From the NCBI RefSeq assembly GCF_003258515.1, contig NZ_QGEH01000001.1:2604001-2668000 (forward strand): a DNA stretch of 64,000 nt, written 5' to 3'. The notes beneath the pieces were generated by a model that saw only the letters and a program-made list of their open reading frames with translations, was not told where the DNA came from and searched no databases. Position numbers and translations under genes: made by a program. Below are positions 54,614-62,050 of this stretch, piece by piece (the stretch's first letter is position 1; each line of letters starts with the position of its first letter). This DNA is from Marinobacter bohaiensis. Its GTDB lineage: Bacteria; Pseudomonadota; Gammaproteobacteria; Pseudomonadales; Oleiphilaceae.

Positions 54614-54629
54614 TGGCACACACTTCGCT
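54614..54629 (+). promoter_or_regulatory. Sigma54 promoter of the second flagellin gene
   Basis: TGGCACACACTTCGCT fits TGGCACG-N4-TTGCW with the required GG and GC doublets 12 nt apart, 100 nt before the start codon. Confidence 0.78.
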
Positions 54630-54729
54630 TCTGGCACGGCAACGCTTGCATTTTAACGAACGTTTGCCGGTAGGGCGTCCTTTTGATCGGGCACTTGGGT
54701 TCCGGCTTTTCCTGGCAAGGAGAAACAGC

Positions 54730-56241
54730 ATGCCTCAGATCATTAATACGAACCTTGCGTCGCTGAATGCGCAGCGCAACCTGAACACGACCCAACGGGA
54801 CTCGGACACCGCGATGCAGCGTCTGTCCTCCGGCCTGCGCATCAACTCGGCCAAAGACGACGCCGCCGGCCTGGCCATCTCGGAGCGATTCACCTCCCAG
54901 ATCGATGGTCTGAACCAGGCGATTCGGAACGCCAACGACGGCATCTCCCTGGCACAGACTGCCGAAGGCGCGCTGGGACAATCCGGCGATATCCTGCAAC
55001 GGATTCGCGAACTGTCGGTCCAGTCCGCCAACGCCACCAACTCCGCCTCCGACCGCCGGGCCCTGCAATCCGAGGTCAACCAGCTCAAGCAGGAGCTGGA
55101 GCGGGTGGCTACCACCACCGAATTCAACGGCCTCAAGCTGCTCGACGGCTCTTTCCAGGCCCAGCAGTTCCAGGCCGGCGCCAACGAGAACCAGACCATT
55201 GCCGTCTCTATTCAAGGCGCACGAACCACGGATCTGGCCAACAACAGTGTGAGCGCCTCAAACACCACTGCCGGACAAGGCAGTGGATCTGTTTACGCCG
55301 CAGCGGCTGGCGATGCGTCAGCGGCAAACACCATTGCTGCTCAGACGCTGACCGTCTCCAGCTCACTGGGTGAGGCCACTGTGGATGTTGAGAGCGGCGA
55401 TACCGCCGAAGACATCGCTGCGGCGATCAACCAACAGGTGGATGCCACGGGGGTCGAAGCACAAGCCCGAACCACGGCTGACTTATTCGGCCTTGGCGGT
55501 ACAGGCACTGTTTCCATGACGATATCGAGTGGAGGCGAAAAATCGACGATCTCCGCCCAGATTGACGACGTCGACGATCTGCGTCCCTTGGCGCGCGAGA
55601 TCAACTCCGCGTCAGGTACCACAGGTATTACCGCTGAAGTGGAGGATGGCCGACTGACGCTTGTGCAAGCGGAAGGTAAAGACATCCTGGTTGAGGATTT
55701 CACATCCAACGCCACAACACCTACCGCCAGCTTCCGCGGTGGCGCTGAAGTGGACGGAGACGCCATCACTCTTGATGGGTCAGACGACACCGCCGATAGC
55801 GCGCGTGCTTCAGGCGAAATCACTTTCGACTCGTCTTCGAGCTTTGCCGTATCATCCAGTATTGACGACACCGCCGGCAGCATTTTGGATGAGGCCGGTG
55901 GCACCGCCGTCGGTTCCACCACAGAGGATGTCTCCAGCATCGACATCAGCACCGTGGAAGGCGCCAACAGCGCCATTGCCGTGATCGACGCCGCCCTGGA
56001 GAAAATCAGTGGCATCCGCGCCGACCTGGGTGCCGCCCAGAACCGGCTGGATTCCACCATCTCCAACCTGAGCACCACGTCCGAGAACCTGTCAGCCGCC
56101 CGCTCCCGTATTCGCGATGCGGATTTCGCGGCGGAAACCGCGGAACTGGCGCGGACCCAGGTGCTGCAACAGGCGGGTCTTTCGGTCCTGTCCCAGGCCA
56201 ACGCCCAGCCGCAGCAGGTCTTGCAGCTGCTGCAGGGCTAA
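54730..56241 (+). CDS. fliC: Flagellin (sigma54-controlled copy)
   Basis: 503-residue flagellin with intact terminal domains ([69 protein letters not shown]). AAGGAG lies 8 nt before the ATG; the longer frame from 54646 runs through the promoter. The middle third differs fully from the other flagellin and is rich in Asp, Ser and Thr. In Vibrio the core flagellin FlaA is sigma54-dependent while the others use sigma28; the two promoters here suggest the same split. It ends at a strong terminator. Confidence 0.95.
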   Translation: MPQIINTNLASLNAQRNLNTTQRDSDTAMQRLSSGLRINSAKDDAAGLAISERFTSQIDGLNQAIRNANDGISLAQTAEGALGQSGDILQRIRELSVQSANATNSASDRRALQSEVNQLKQELERVATTTEFNGLKLLDGSFQAQQFQAGANENQTIAVSIQGARTTDLANNSVSASNTTAGQGSGSVYAAAAGDASAANTIAAQTLTVSSSLGEATVDVESGDTAEDIAAAINQQVDATGVEAQARTTADLFGLGGTGTVSMTISSGGEKSTISAQIDDVDDLRPLAREINSASGTTGITAEVEDGRLTLVQAEGKDILVEDFTSNATTPTASFRGGAEVDGDAITLDGSDDTADSARASGEITFDSSSSFAVSSSIDDTAGSILDEAGGTAVGSTTEDVSSIDISTVEGANSAIAVIDAALEKISGIRADLGAAQNRLDSTISNLSTTSENLSAARSRIRDADFAAETAELARTQVLQQAGLSVLSQANAQPQQVLQLLQG

Positions 56242-56259
56242 GCCTCAGCGGAACCCGAA

Positions 56260-56286
56260 AAGGCCGGCAACTTGCCGGCCTTTTTT
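56260..56286 (+). terminator. Rho-independent terminator after the second flagellin gene
   Basis: Stem AAGGCCGGCA/TGCCGGCCTT, 3-nt loop, followed by T residues. Confidence 0.92.
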
Positions 56287-56356
56287 ACGCCCGTCTTTTG
56301 CACCAACTTTGAAAATCCGCACGTTCCGCCTGCCGACACCGACCATGTCGTAAAAC

Positions 56357-56372
56357 TGGCACGCCTTTCGCT
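56357..56372 (+). promoter_or_regulatory. Sigma54 promoter of the TPR/methyltransferase gene
   Basis: TGGCACGCCTTTCGCT: all seven bases of TGGCACG, N4, then TCGCT for TTGCW; only one mismatch, GG and GC 12 nt apart, 91 nt before the start codon. Confidence 0.8.
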
Positions 56373-56462
56373 CTACCTCTCCCAAAGGCCCATTCCCGGC
56401 CCAAAGCTGCAGATTATTGCCGGTGCCACCCTGCCGGCGGCAAGGAACAGACGAGGTGATCC

Positions 56463-58463
56463 ATGCACGCACAGCACCACCCGCAAGTTGGTCAGAACGA
56501 TAGAGTCGCGATTGCGCGCCTGTTGCTCGCCGCCAATTCGACCTACAACCAGTCGAACGATCCCGGCAACAGCTATGCGGCCCGGCTGGAAGCTCGTGAG
56601 GACAGCCGCCACTATCTGGCTCAGGTAATGGAGCGGACCCACGACAACGCGGCAGCCTGGGGACTGCTGGGCCGTCTGGAAATGGACGACGGCAACCTGG
56701 ACACCGCCCAGGCGCTGTTTGAGCGCAGCCTGTCCATCGACCCGGATCAGCCCCAGCAATACACCAACCTGGGTTACTGGGCGCTGGCCTCGGAACGCCC
56801 GGCCCTGGCCGAGCAGTATTTCCAGGAAGCGCTGAACCGGGATCGCCAGTCGGCCTCGGCTTTCTGCGGTATGGCCCACGCCAAGCGCCAACTCGGTCAG
56901 TTCGATGTCGCCTACCTGCACTACCGCAAACTGCTGCAGCTCAACCTGGAATGGCCGTCGATCTACAGCGGCATGGTGGCCTGTGCCGCCCAGCTCAGCG
57001 TTGATCAGGCGGACCAGGAACTGGCCTACGACGCCATCACCCTGCTCTCGCGCGACGACATTCCGCACCAGGACCTGGGACGCTTCGTGGCGGCGATCCT
57101 GCGCCACCAGTACGACCTGGACAACCCCGATGCCCGGGTGCTGCTTGAAGCCGCGGCTGACGACGAGCTCCTGCTGCTGGCCCTGGAAAAGACCCTGATG
57201 CCGGACCCGGCCGTGGAATCCTTCGTGACGCTGCTGCGTAACGCCATCCTGAGCGAAGTGGCGACCACCGCCACCCTGCGGGACGGGCTGCACCGGCTGG
57301 CCATCGGCATTGCCCTCTACGCGGACCGCACCGGCTACGCCCTGCCCGCCGGCGACAACGAGGCTCGGGTGATCGACGCCATCAACAGCAGCGTCTGCGC
57401 GCAATTCGCGTTGGGCGAAAGCATGGAGGCCATTGCCGGTTCCCTGATGATCAGCGCTCTTTATGGCGCCCTGTTCCACCAGCCGTTCGCAACGCAACTG
57501 GGCCGCTGGGGACTGACCGAGTGGCCGACAGGCCTGCAACCGCTGTTGGCAGCCAGCTACTATCACCGCGCCACCGAGGAAGCCATCAAACAGGGTTTTG
57601 AGGAAAAGCAGGATGAGCTGGCGCTGGCGCCAGAAGATGTGCCCCAGGCCTGGCCGCACTGGCAGACGTTGAGTCAACATCCCCAAACCAGCCTCAAGGC
57701 CATCATGCGCTCGCGCCTGCGCCTGGATACCGACAACCTGCCGGACACCCTGCGTCTGATGGTATGCGGTGCGGATTCCGGCCAGCGAGCCCTGGAGCTG
57801 GCGCGCAGCCTGAGCGATGTGGAAATCATCGCCGTGGACGAGAACCTGTCCAACATTGCCCGCGCCAGTCGCACGGCCCAGGATATGGGCCTCGAACAGA
57901 TCGTGTTCTGGCCATGGTCTCTGGCGAGCCGGTTCATTGCCGACGGCAACCGGGTCGACTGGATCGAGCTGGGCCGACCGCCCTCTACCCACGCCAGCCA
58001 CGTGTCGCTCGCCGGAGTGGTCAACCAGGCGTGCCAGCAAGGCAGCATCGTGCACCTGCGGACCAGCATGGCCGGCGATTCCACCGCCGACGCCCAGATC
58101 CGCCAGCTGATTGCCCGGCACCAACTACCGGAAACCAACGATTCCCTGCGTCAACTGCGTAATCTGATTACAGAGAACGCCCAGGACCCGGCCCTGGCGG
58201 CGCTGCTCGAAGAAGAGGATTTCTACGGTCTGGGCGGCTGCCACAACCGCTGGTTCCGGCCGCAGGATCCGCACCAGCTTCGCTCGCTGCTGGCACTGAT
58301 GTGCAACGAGGTGGACTGGAAGCTGGTCCGTGCCCAGGACAGCGACGGTCACGGCCTGGCCCTGTCACCGGTACAGCGGCAACTGCGCGCCGAGGCCAGC
58401 GGCAGCGATGTGCAGAGCGTCTGGGGCCAGCCTCTGGGCCTCTATTTCATGCGTCGTCGTTAA
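56463..58463 (+). CDS. TPR protein with a C-terminal methyltransferase-like domain
   Basis: 666 residues. About 60-175 form TPR repeats (AAAWGLLGRLEMDDGNLDTAQ and ALAEQYFQEALNRDRQSAS are repeat signatures). A long helical middle follows. From about 430 a Rossmann-like part begins with LRLMVCGADSGQRALELA, a degenerate SAM-binding motif I, then an acidic strand end in IIAVDEN, as in class I methyltransferases. The rest of the domain is divergent, so activity is uncertain. It has a good sigma54 promoter and AGGTGA before the ATG, and sits next to flagellin and before two glycosyltransferase genes, so a role in flagellin modification or filament assembly is inferred. I do not know a named family for it. 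Confidence 0.75.
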   Translation: MHAQHHPQVGQNDRVAIARLLLAANSTYNQSNDPGNSYAARLEAREDSRHYLAQVMERTHDNAAAWGLLGRLEMDDGNLDTAQALFERSLSIDPDQPQQYTNLGYWALASERPALAEQYFQEALNRDRQSASAFCGMAHAKRQLGQFDVAYLHYRKLLQLNLEWPSIYSGMVACAAQLSVDQADQELAYDAITLLSRDDIPHQDLGRFVAAILRHQYDLDNPDARVLLEAAADDELLLLALEKTLMPDPAVESFVTLLRNAILSEVATTATLRDGLHRLAIGIALYADRTGYALPAGDNEARVIDAINSSVCAQFALGESMEAIAGSLMISALYGALFHQPFATQLGRWGLTEWPTGLQPLLAASYYHRATEEAIKQGFEEKQDELALAPEDVPQAWPHWQTLSQHPQTSLKAIMRSRLRLDTDNLPDTLRLMVCGADSGQRALELARSLSDVEIIAVDENLSNIARASRTAQDMGLEQIVFWPWSLASRFIADGNRVDWIELGRPPSTHASHVSLAGVVNQACQQGSIVHLRTSMAGDSTADAQIRQLIARHQLPETNDSLRQLRNLITENAQDPALAALLEEEDFYGLGGCHNRWFRPQDPHQLRSLLALMCNEVDWKLVRAQDSDGHGLALSPVQRQLRAEASGSDVQSVWGQPLGLYFMRRR

Positions 58464-58476
58464 GACCTCTCGGAAC

Positions 58477-58506
58477 GGCGGCCCTTTGGCTGATGTCAGG
58501 GCCGCC
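58477..58506. terminator. Hairpin between the convergent TPR and glycosyltransferase genes
   Basis: Perfect 9-bp stem GGCGGCCCT/AGGGCCGCC with a 12-nt loop that covers the stop of the minus-strand gene. No T-run; possible shared transcription end. Confidence 0.4.
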
Positions 58507-59143
58507 GCGAGTCCAGGAAACGCTGCCAGTCGGCCAACGTATCCACGTCCCAGCGGGCCGGCAGGCAATGCACGCGGCAGCCGGCCTCGACCAACGCATC
58601 CCGGGTTTGCTCAAGCGCCTTGTCGGTGCCCCAGGCTATGCCATTCAGAACAGGACCCAACGGCCGCCGGGCGCCTATGAGAACAAAGCCGCCGTCATCC
58701 GACGGTCCCAGCACCACGTCATCATCAGCCAATGCCCGGATGGCCTCAGCGATGTAGGCCGCATCCACCGACGGACAATCACTGCCTACGATGACCGCCG
58801 CCCCGGCCTGTTTCAGTTCGGCATCCAGCGCTCCTGACATACGCGCTCCCAGATCCTTCCCCGCCTGGATGCGCTGCGCTACATCGGCAGCTTGCAGGCG
58901 GTCGAGAATCGACGTGGCGTGGCCCGGGTCGTCAGGCCGTGCACGATCCCACCAGAACGACACGGGCAGCCCTGTCGATAGCAGATTGTCGAGCACAGCA
59001 CCCGTGAGGCGGATATGGGCGTCAAGCGCACCGCGCTCGCCGAGGTCCGCCGCCAGCCGCGTCTTGACGCGGCCGGGTTCCGGCCACTTGGCAAACTGGA
59101 TCAGGCGAACGCCGTCAAAATCACTTGGTTTTGGTCGCGGCAT
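58496..59143 (-). CDS. TIGR04282-type arsenosugar-like glycosyltransferase (CofC fold)
   Basis: 215-residue nucleotidyl/glycosyl-transferase-like protein with the opening LIQFAKWPEPGRVKTRLA, an acidic GSDCPSVDA motif and GPSDDGGFVLIG, all typical of the TIGR04282 group. It overlaps the upstream TIGR04283 gene by 23 nt; these two are regularly adjacent. The ATG at 59143 gives the family N-terminus, while the frame from 59215 lies inside the other gene. The product sugar and acceptor are not known. Confidence 0.82.
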   Translation of the reverse strand: MPRPKPSDFDGVRLIQFAKWPEPGRVKTRLAADLGERGALDAHIRLTGAVLDNLLSTGLPVSFWWDRARPDDPGHATSILDRLQAADVAQRIQAGKDLGARMSGALDAELKQAGAAVIVGSDCPSVDAAYIAEAIRALADDDVVLGPSDDGGFVLIGARRPLGPVLNGIAWGTDKALEQTRDALVEAGCRVHCLPARWDVDTLADWQRFLDSRRP

Positions 59144-59861
59144 TGGGGGACGCAGCCTTGGAGGGTGTGACGTTGGGATAGTAGAGGCGAGCGAGGTGGA
59201 CGGGGTCCTCACCACGCCAGTAACGGAAACGCAGCTGCCACATCAGCAGGATGGTCCGCAGAATGCCGTGCTTTTCCCAGCGACGGCTGTCCGTCACCGC
59301 CCGGGAGCTGACGCAAAAGGGCTTGGAGAGTGGCAGCAGACGCCGGCTCAGGGCAATGTCCTCCATCAGCGGCACGGTCTCGAAACCGCCCACTTCCTCG
59401 AAGATGGCGCGTCGCACGAACATCGCCTGGTCGCCCGTGGCTATGCCGGTGATGCGCGATCGCAGGTTCATGGCGTGACCGATCACCCGCAGCAGGACAC
59501 GATCGCCGGACAGACGCACGTCGAACCGCCCCCAGGCTGCCGGGCTGTCGACGAAGCGCTGCAGGTGCTCGAGGGCGTCCAGCGGCAGGCGCGTGTCGGC
59601 ATGCAGGAACACCAGCACCTCACCGCCAGCAACGGCGGCACCGGCATTCATCTGGTGTGAACGGCCACGCGGCGACTCCACCAGTCGATCGCAGAGTGAG
59701 CGCGCCTGCTCGACGGTGGCGTCGTCGCTGCCGCCATCCACCACGATCACCTCGTGCCCTTCCTCACGCCATCCCTGCAGGTCGTTCAACGCCATTCGGA
59801 CGCTCTCCGCCTCGTTGAGTACGGGAACGATAAACGACACATGCAGTGGCACGGTAACCAA
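59121..59861 (-). CDS. TIGR04283-type glycosyltransferase family 2 protein
   Basis: 246-residue GT-A glycosyltransferase. The nucleotide-sugar fold begins SFIVPVLNEAESV, with the acidic motif VVDGGSDDAT, then FLHADTRLP as the metal-binding DxD, and MEDIALSRRL near the end. GGAG stands 6 nt before a TTG start at 59861; a GTG three codons later is possible. First gene of a two-gene unit with the TIGR04282 gene. Confidence 0.85.
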   Translation of the reverse strand: MVTVPLHVSFIVPVLNEAESVRMALNDLQGWREEGHEVIVVDGGSDDATVEQARSLCDRLVESPRGRSHQMNAGAAVAGGEVLVFLHADTRLPLDALEHLQRFVDSPAAWGRFDVRLSGDRVLLRVIGHAMNLRSRITGIATGDQAMFVRRAIFEEVGGFETVPLMEDIALSRRLLPLSKPFCVSSRAVTDSRRWEKHGILRTILLMWQLRFRYWRGEDPVHLARLYYPNVTPSKAASPNAATKTK

Positions 59862-59954
59862 GAAGGACTCCAGAACTTTCGAATGACGGTGGGACCGTTA
59901 AATTAACAGGACAGCGGCTCCAACACCAAGGTTCCCGTCCAACCCGCAGCGCGG

Positions 59955-59983
59955 TTGAGCCGTGGCAACCCGATGGGTATGAT
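59955..59983 (+). promoter_or_regulatory. Sigma70 promoter of tRNA-Arg
   Basis: TTGAGC (59955-59960), 17 nt, TATGAT (59978-59983); the tRNA begins 12 nt later. Confidence 0.72.
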
Positions 59984-59994
59984 ACCCGTCCTTC

Positions 59995-60071
59995 GCCCCC
60001 GTAGCTCATCTGGATAGAGCGGTCCCCTCCTAAGGGACAGGTAGCAGGTTCGAGTCCTGCCGGGGGTACCA
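59995..60071 (+). tRNA. tRNA-Arg (anticodon CCU)
   Basis: 77-nt cloverleaf including encoded CCA. Acceptor stem GCCCCCG/CGGGGGT, D stem GCTC/GAGC, anticodon stem GTCCC/GGGAC with loop CTCCTAA (anticodon CCT, reading AGG), T stem GCAGG/CCTGC with TTCGAGT loop. The single tRNA of the window. No integrase or attachment repeat is seen beside it. Confidence 0.95.
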
Positions 60072-60266
60072 CTCCTATTGCATCCCCACAGCTTAAGCGC
60101 CCGCAATGCCACCTCTCGTCAGATTTCCGGCACCCGACAGGGCACACGTTGACGACGCCCCCGCTGGCCAACGCAACGCCCCAGCCCCGCCCCCTCGCCA
60201 TTCTGGCCCACTTTGTGCAAAGGCCAAGGCAGAGTAAATCACTTTGCCGATCAGGGGCGTACCACC

Positions 60267-60911
60267 ATGTCACTGCTGTCATCGCTGGCCCGGGCCAGTG
60301 CCAGTTTCCAACAGGCCGCGGAAAATCGCGCCGCGGCGAAACAGAACGCCGCCCAGGCCGCTGCAAAGGCGACGCCGGCCAAGCAGGAAACCGGTTCCGA
60401 CGACAGCGTCACCCTGACCGGCGACACCCCATCATCCTCGAAAAACCGCCTGTCGGTGACATCCTACAAGCAGAATGTGGGGCAGGATCATGCCTTTGTG
60501 CAGGATACCCTGCGGCATAAACTTGCCGAATATAACCTGAATCCGGCAACGCGCATTGCGGTGGAAAAAAACGAGAGCGGCGGTTTTGCAGTGAAGGCGA
60601 TGATGCCGGAAAGCACCCGCCAGCAGATCGAGAAAGATCTGGACAACAACAAGGCGTTCCGGGAGGCATTCAACCGGCTCAGCGTCAACGAACCGACCGT
60701 TTCCTTCGTCGACACGGCCCTGCGCCTGAATCAGGCCTACGGCGTCAACAACGCGGTTCTGGACCAGATGGTGAGCGAGAATCAGCAGTTCAACGGCCTG
60801 CAGGATCTCGCCCACCGCTACGACAGCCTGCGTCGGAATGTAGGCTCGACCACGGCTGAAGCGGCCGGCCAGGCCAGACAGTATGCGTTCAGCCTGAACG
60901 CACGCGCCTGA
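60267..60911 (+). CDS. Hypothetical protein
   Basis: 214 residues, hydrophilic, with no signal peptide or membrane segment. The first 80 residues are low-complexity, rich in Ala, Gln, Lys and Ser, and probably disordered; the rest looks helical (TRQQIEKDLDNNKAFREAFN, VDTALRLNQAYGVNN) and ends in ARQYAFSLNARA. VTLTGD and NRLSVTSYKQ occur at the junction. The start at 60267 is chosen over an upstream in-frame codon at 60213 because it gives a more natural N-terminus (MSLLSSLARASAS); the ribosome-binding site is weak. I do not recognise a family. It stands alone after tRNA-Arg and faces the YciO-type gene. Confidence 0.7.
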   Translation: MSLLSSLARASASFQQAAENRAAAKQNAAQAAAKATPAKQETGSDDSVTLTGDTPSSSKNRLSVTSYKQNVGQDHAFVQDTLRHKLAEYNLNPATRIAVEKNESGGFAVKAMMPESTRQQIEKDLDNNKAFREAFNRLSVNEPTVSFVDTALRLNQAYGVNNAVLDQMVSENQQFNGLQDLAHRYDSLRRNVGSTTAEAAGQARQYAFSLNARA

Positions 60912-60932
60912 TCCGACCGCCCTGAGGCGCCG

Positions 60933-61553
60933 TTACCGGAACGGCGTCGGGTCGCCCTTGCCTTCCCTGACCAACTCTGGCACTTCCCCACAGAAGTTAA
61001 CCACCGTCGTCGCCTCGAGTCCGCAGAAACCGCCGTCGATGATCAGGTCCAACTCATGCTCGAGGGTTTCACGAATGTCGTAGGGGTCGGTCATCGGGTC
61101 GGTTTCCCCGGGCAGGATCAGGGTACTGCTCATGATTGGTTCCCCCAGCTCAGCCAGCAACGCCTGGACAATGGGGTTGTCCGGCACCCGCAGGCCGATG
61201 GTGCGACGCTTGGGGTGCAGCAGCCGCCGCGGTACTTCGCTGGTGGCATCCAGGATGAAGGTGTACGGCCCCGGCGTGTAGGTTTTCAGCAGCCGGTACT
61301 GGGTATTGTCCACCTTCGCGTATTGCCCGATGTCGGACAGGTCCCGGCAGACCAGCGTAAAGTTATGCTTGTCGTCCAGTTGCCGGATCCGCTTGATGCG
61401 GTCCGTCGCCTGCTTGTCTTCCAGCTGGCAGCCGATGGCATAGGCGGAGTCGGTGGGATACACCACCACGCCACCGTTGCGGAGAATGTCCACCGCCTGC
61501 TTGATCAGCCGTAGCTGGGGCGTTTCGGGATGAATCTGGAAAAACTGGCTCAT
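60933..61553 (-). CDS. yciO: YciO-type L-threonylcarbamoyladenylate synthase family protein
   Basis: 206-residue Sua5/YrdC-fold protein. It begins SQFFQIHPETPQLRLIKQA, with VVYPTDSAYAIGC, KRIRQLDDKHNFTLVCRDLSDI and LRVPDN, which match YciO rather than TsaC. The family makes threonylcarbamoyl-AMP for tRNA t6A, but the YciO branch is less active and its physiological role is less clear. It lies 44 nt after bolA on the same strand. Confidence 0.9.
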   Translation of the reverse strand: MSQFFQIHPETPQLRLIKQAVDILRNGGVVVYPTDSAYAIGCQLEDKQATDRIKRIRQLDDKHNFTLVCRDLSDIGQYAKVDNTQYRLLKTYTPGPYTFILDATSEVPRRLLHPKRRTIGLRVPDNPIVQALLAELGEPIMSSTLILPGETDPMTDPYDIRETLEHELDLIIDGGFCGLEATTVVNFCGEVPELVREGKGDPTPFR

Positions 61554-61597
61554 TGTGCATCCTTACTTGGTTGACAACCGGACGGGGCCCGGGGCAC

Positions 61598-61936
61598 TCA
61601 GTGTTTGTCGTGCTTCGAGCCGCCCATGCACTGTGGCGATGAGGGCGCAACGCCATTGCGGGTTTGCCATTCCTCCGGGGTATAAAGGTGCAGGGCCAAC
61701 GCGTGGACGCCGGCCTGCAGCTCAGCGCCCAGCACGCCGTAGATGGCCTGATGACGCTTGACCCGATTCTTGCCTTCGAAGTCGCCACTGACCAGGGTGA
61801 CCTTGAAGTGGGTTTCGGAGTTGGGCGGCACGCTGTGCATGTGGCTTTCGTTTTCCACCCGCAGGTGGTCGGCCTGGAATCCGTCAGTCAGTTTCTTCTC
61901 GATGGCCGACTGAATGGGTGCGGCTGTTTCGGGCAT
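61598..61936 (-). CDS. bolA: BolA family transcriptional/iron-sulfur regulator
   Basis: 112-residue protein with the BolA fold: PIQSAIEKKLTDGFQADHLRVENESHMH, then HFKVTLVSGDFEGKNRVKRHQAIYGVL, with the usual histidines. BolA proteins work with monothiol glutaredoxins and affect cell shape. The ATG at 61936 has GGGAGGA 5 nt upstream; the frame from 61999 has no such site. A short Lys/His-rich tail (GGSKHDKH) follows the domain. Likely cotranscribed with the YciO gene. Confidence 0.92.
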   Translation of the reverse strand: MPETAAPIQSAIEKKLTDGFQADHLRVENESHMHSVPPNSETHFKVTLVSGDFEGKNRVKRHQAIYGVLGAELQAGVHALALHLYTPEEWQTRNGVAPSSPQCMGGSKHDKH

Positions 61937-62050
61937 AATAGTCCTCCCTTTGCTGGATGCCGTTATTGTAACGTAATCCGGGGGTCCCCGGCTTGACACT
62001 CAACAGCGGCTTCGCCATCTTCCATCGCCTGTTTTAACCGCGGTCGTGCC

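Larger units (their letters stand above)
54191..54729. other. Divergent interval between the two flagellin genes
   Basis: 539 bp, AT-rich, no gene. It holds a sigma28 promoter for the left flagellin and a sigma54 promoter for the right one; the centre (54320-54410) is very AT-rich and may bind a regulator such as FleQ, but no site was identified. Confidence 0.7.

Noticed and set aside
54632-54650. Second TGGCACG with TTGCA as a sigma54 promoter
   Set aside because: The two halves are 7 nt apart instead of 4, so GG and GC are 15 nt apart; the strict spacing of sigma54 is broken.
59995-60071. Integration site of a mobile island at tRNA-Arg
   Set aside because: No integrase gene, no repeat of the tRNA 3' end and no composition change nearby in this window.
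60246-60253. GCCGATCA as a sigma28 -10 for the unknown gene at 60267
   Set aside because: No TAAAGTTT-like -35 at the right distance, and it is only 14 nt before the ATG.
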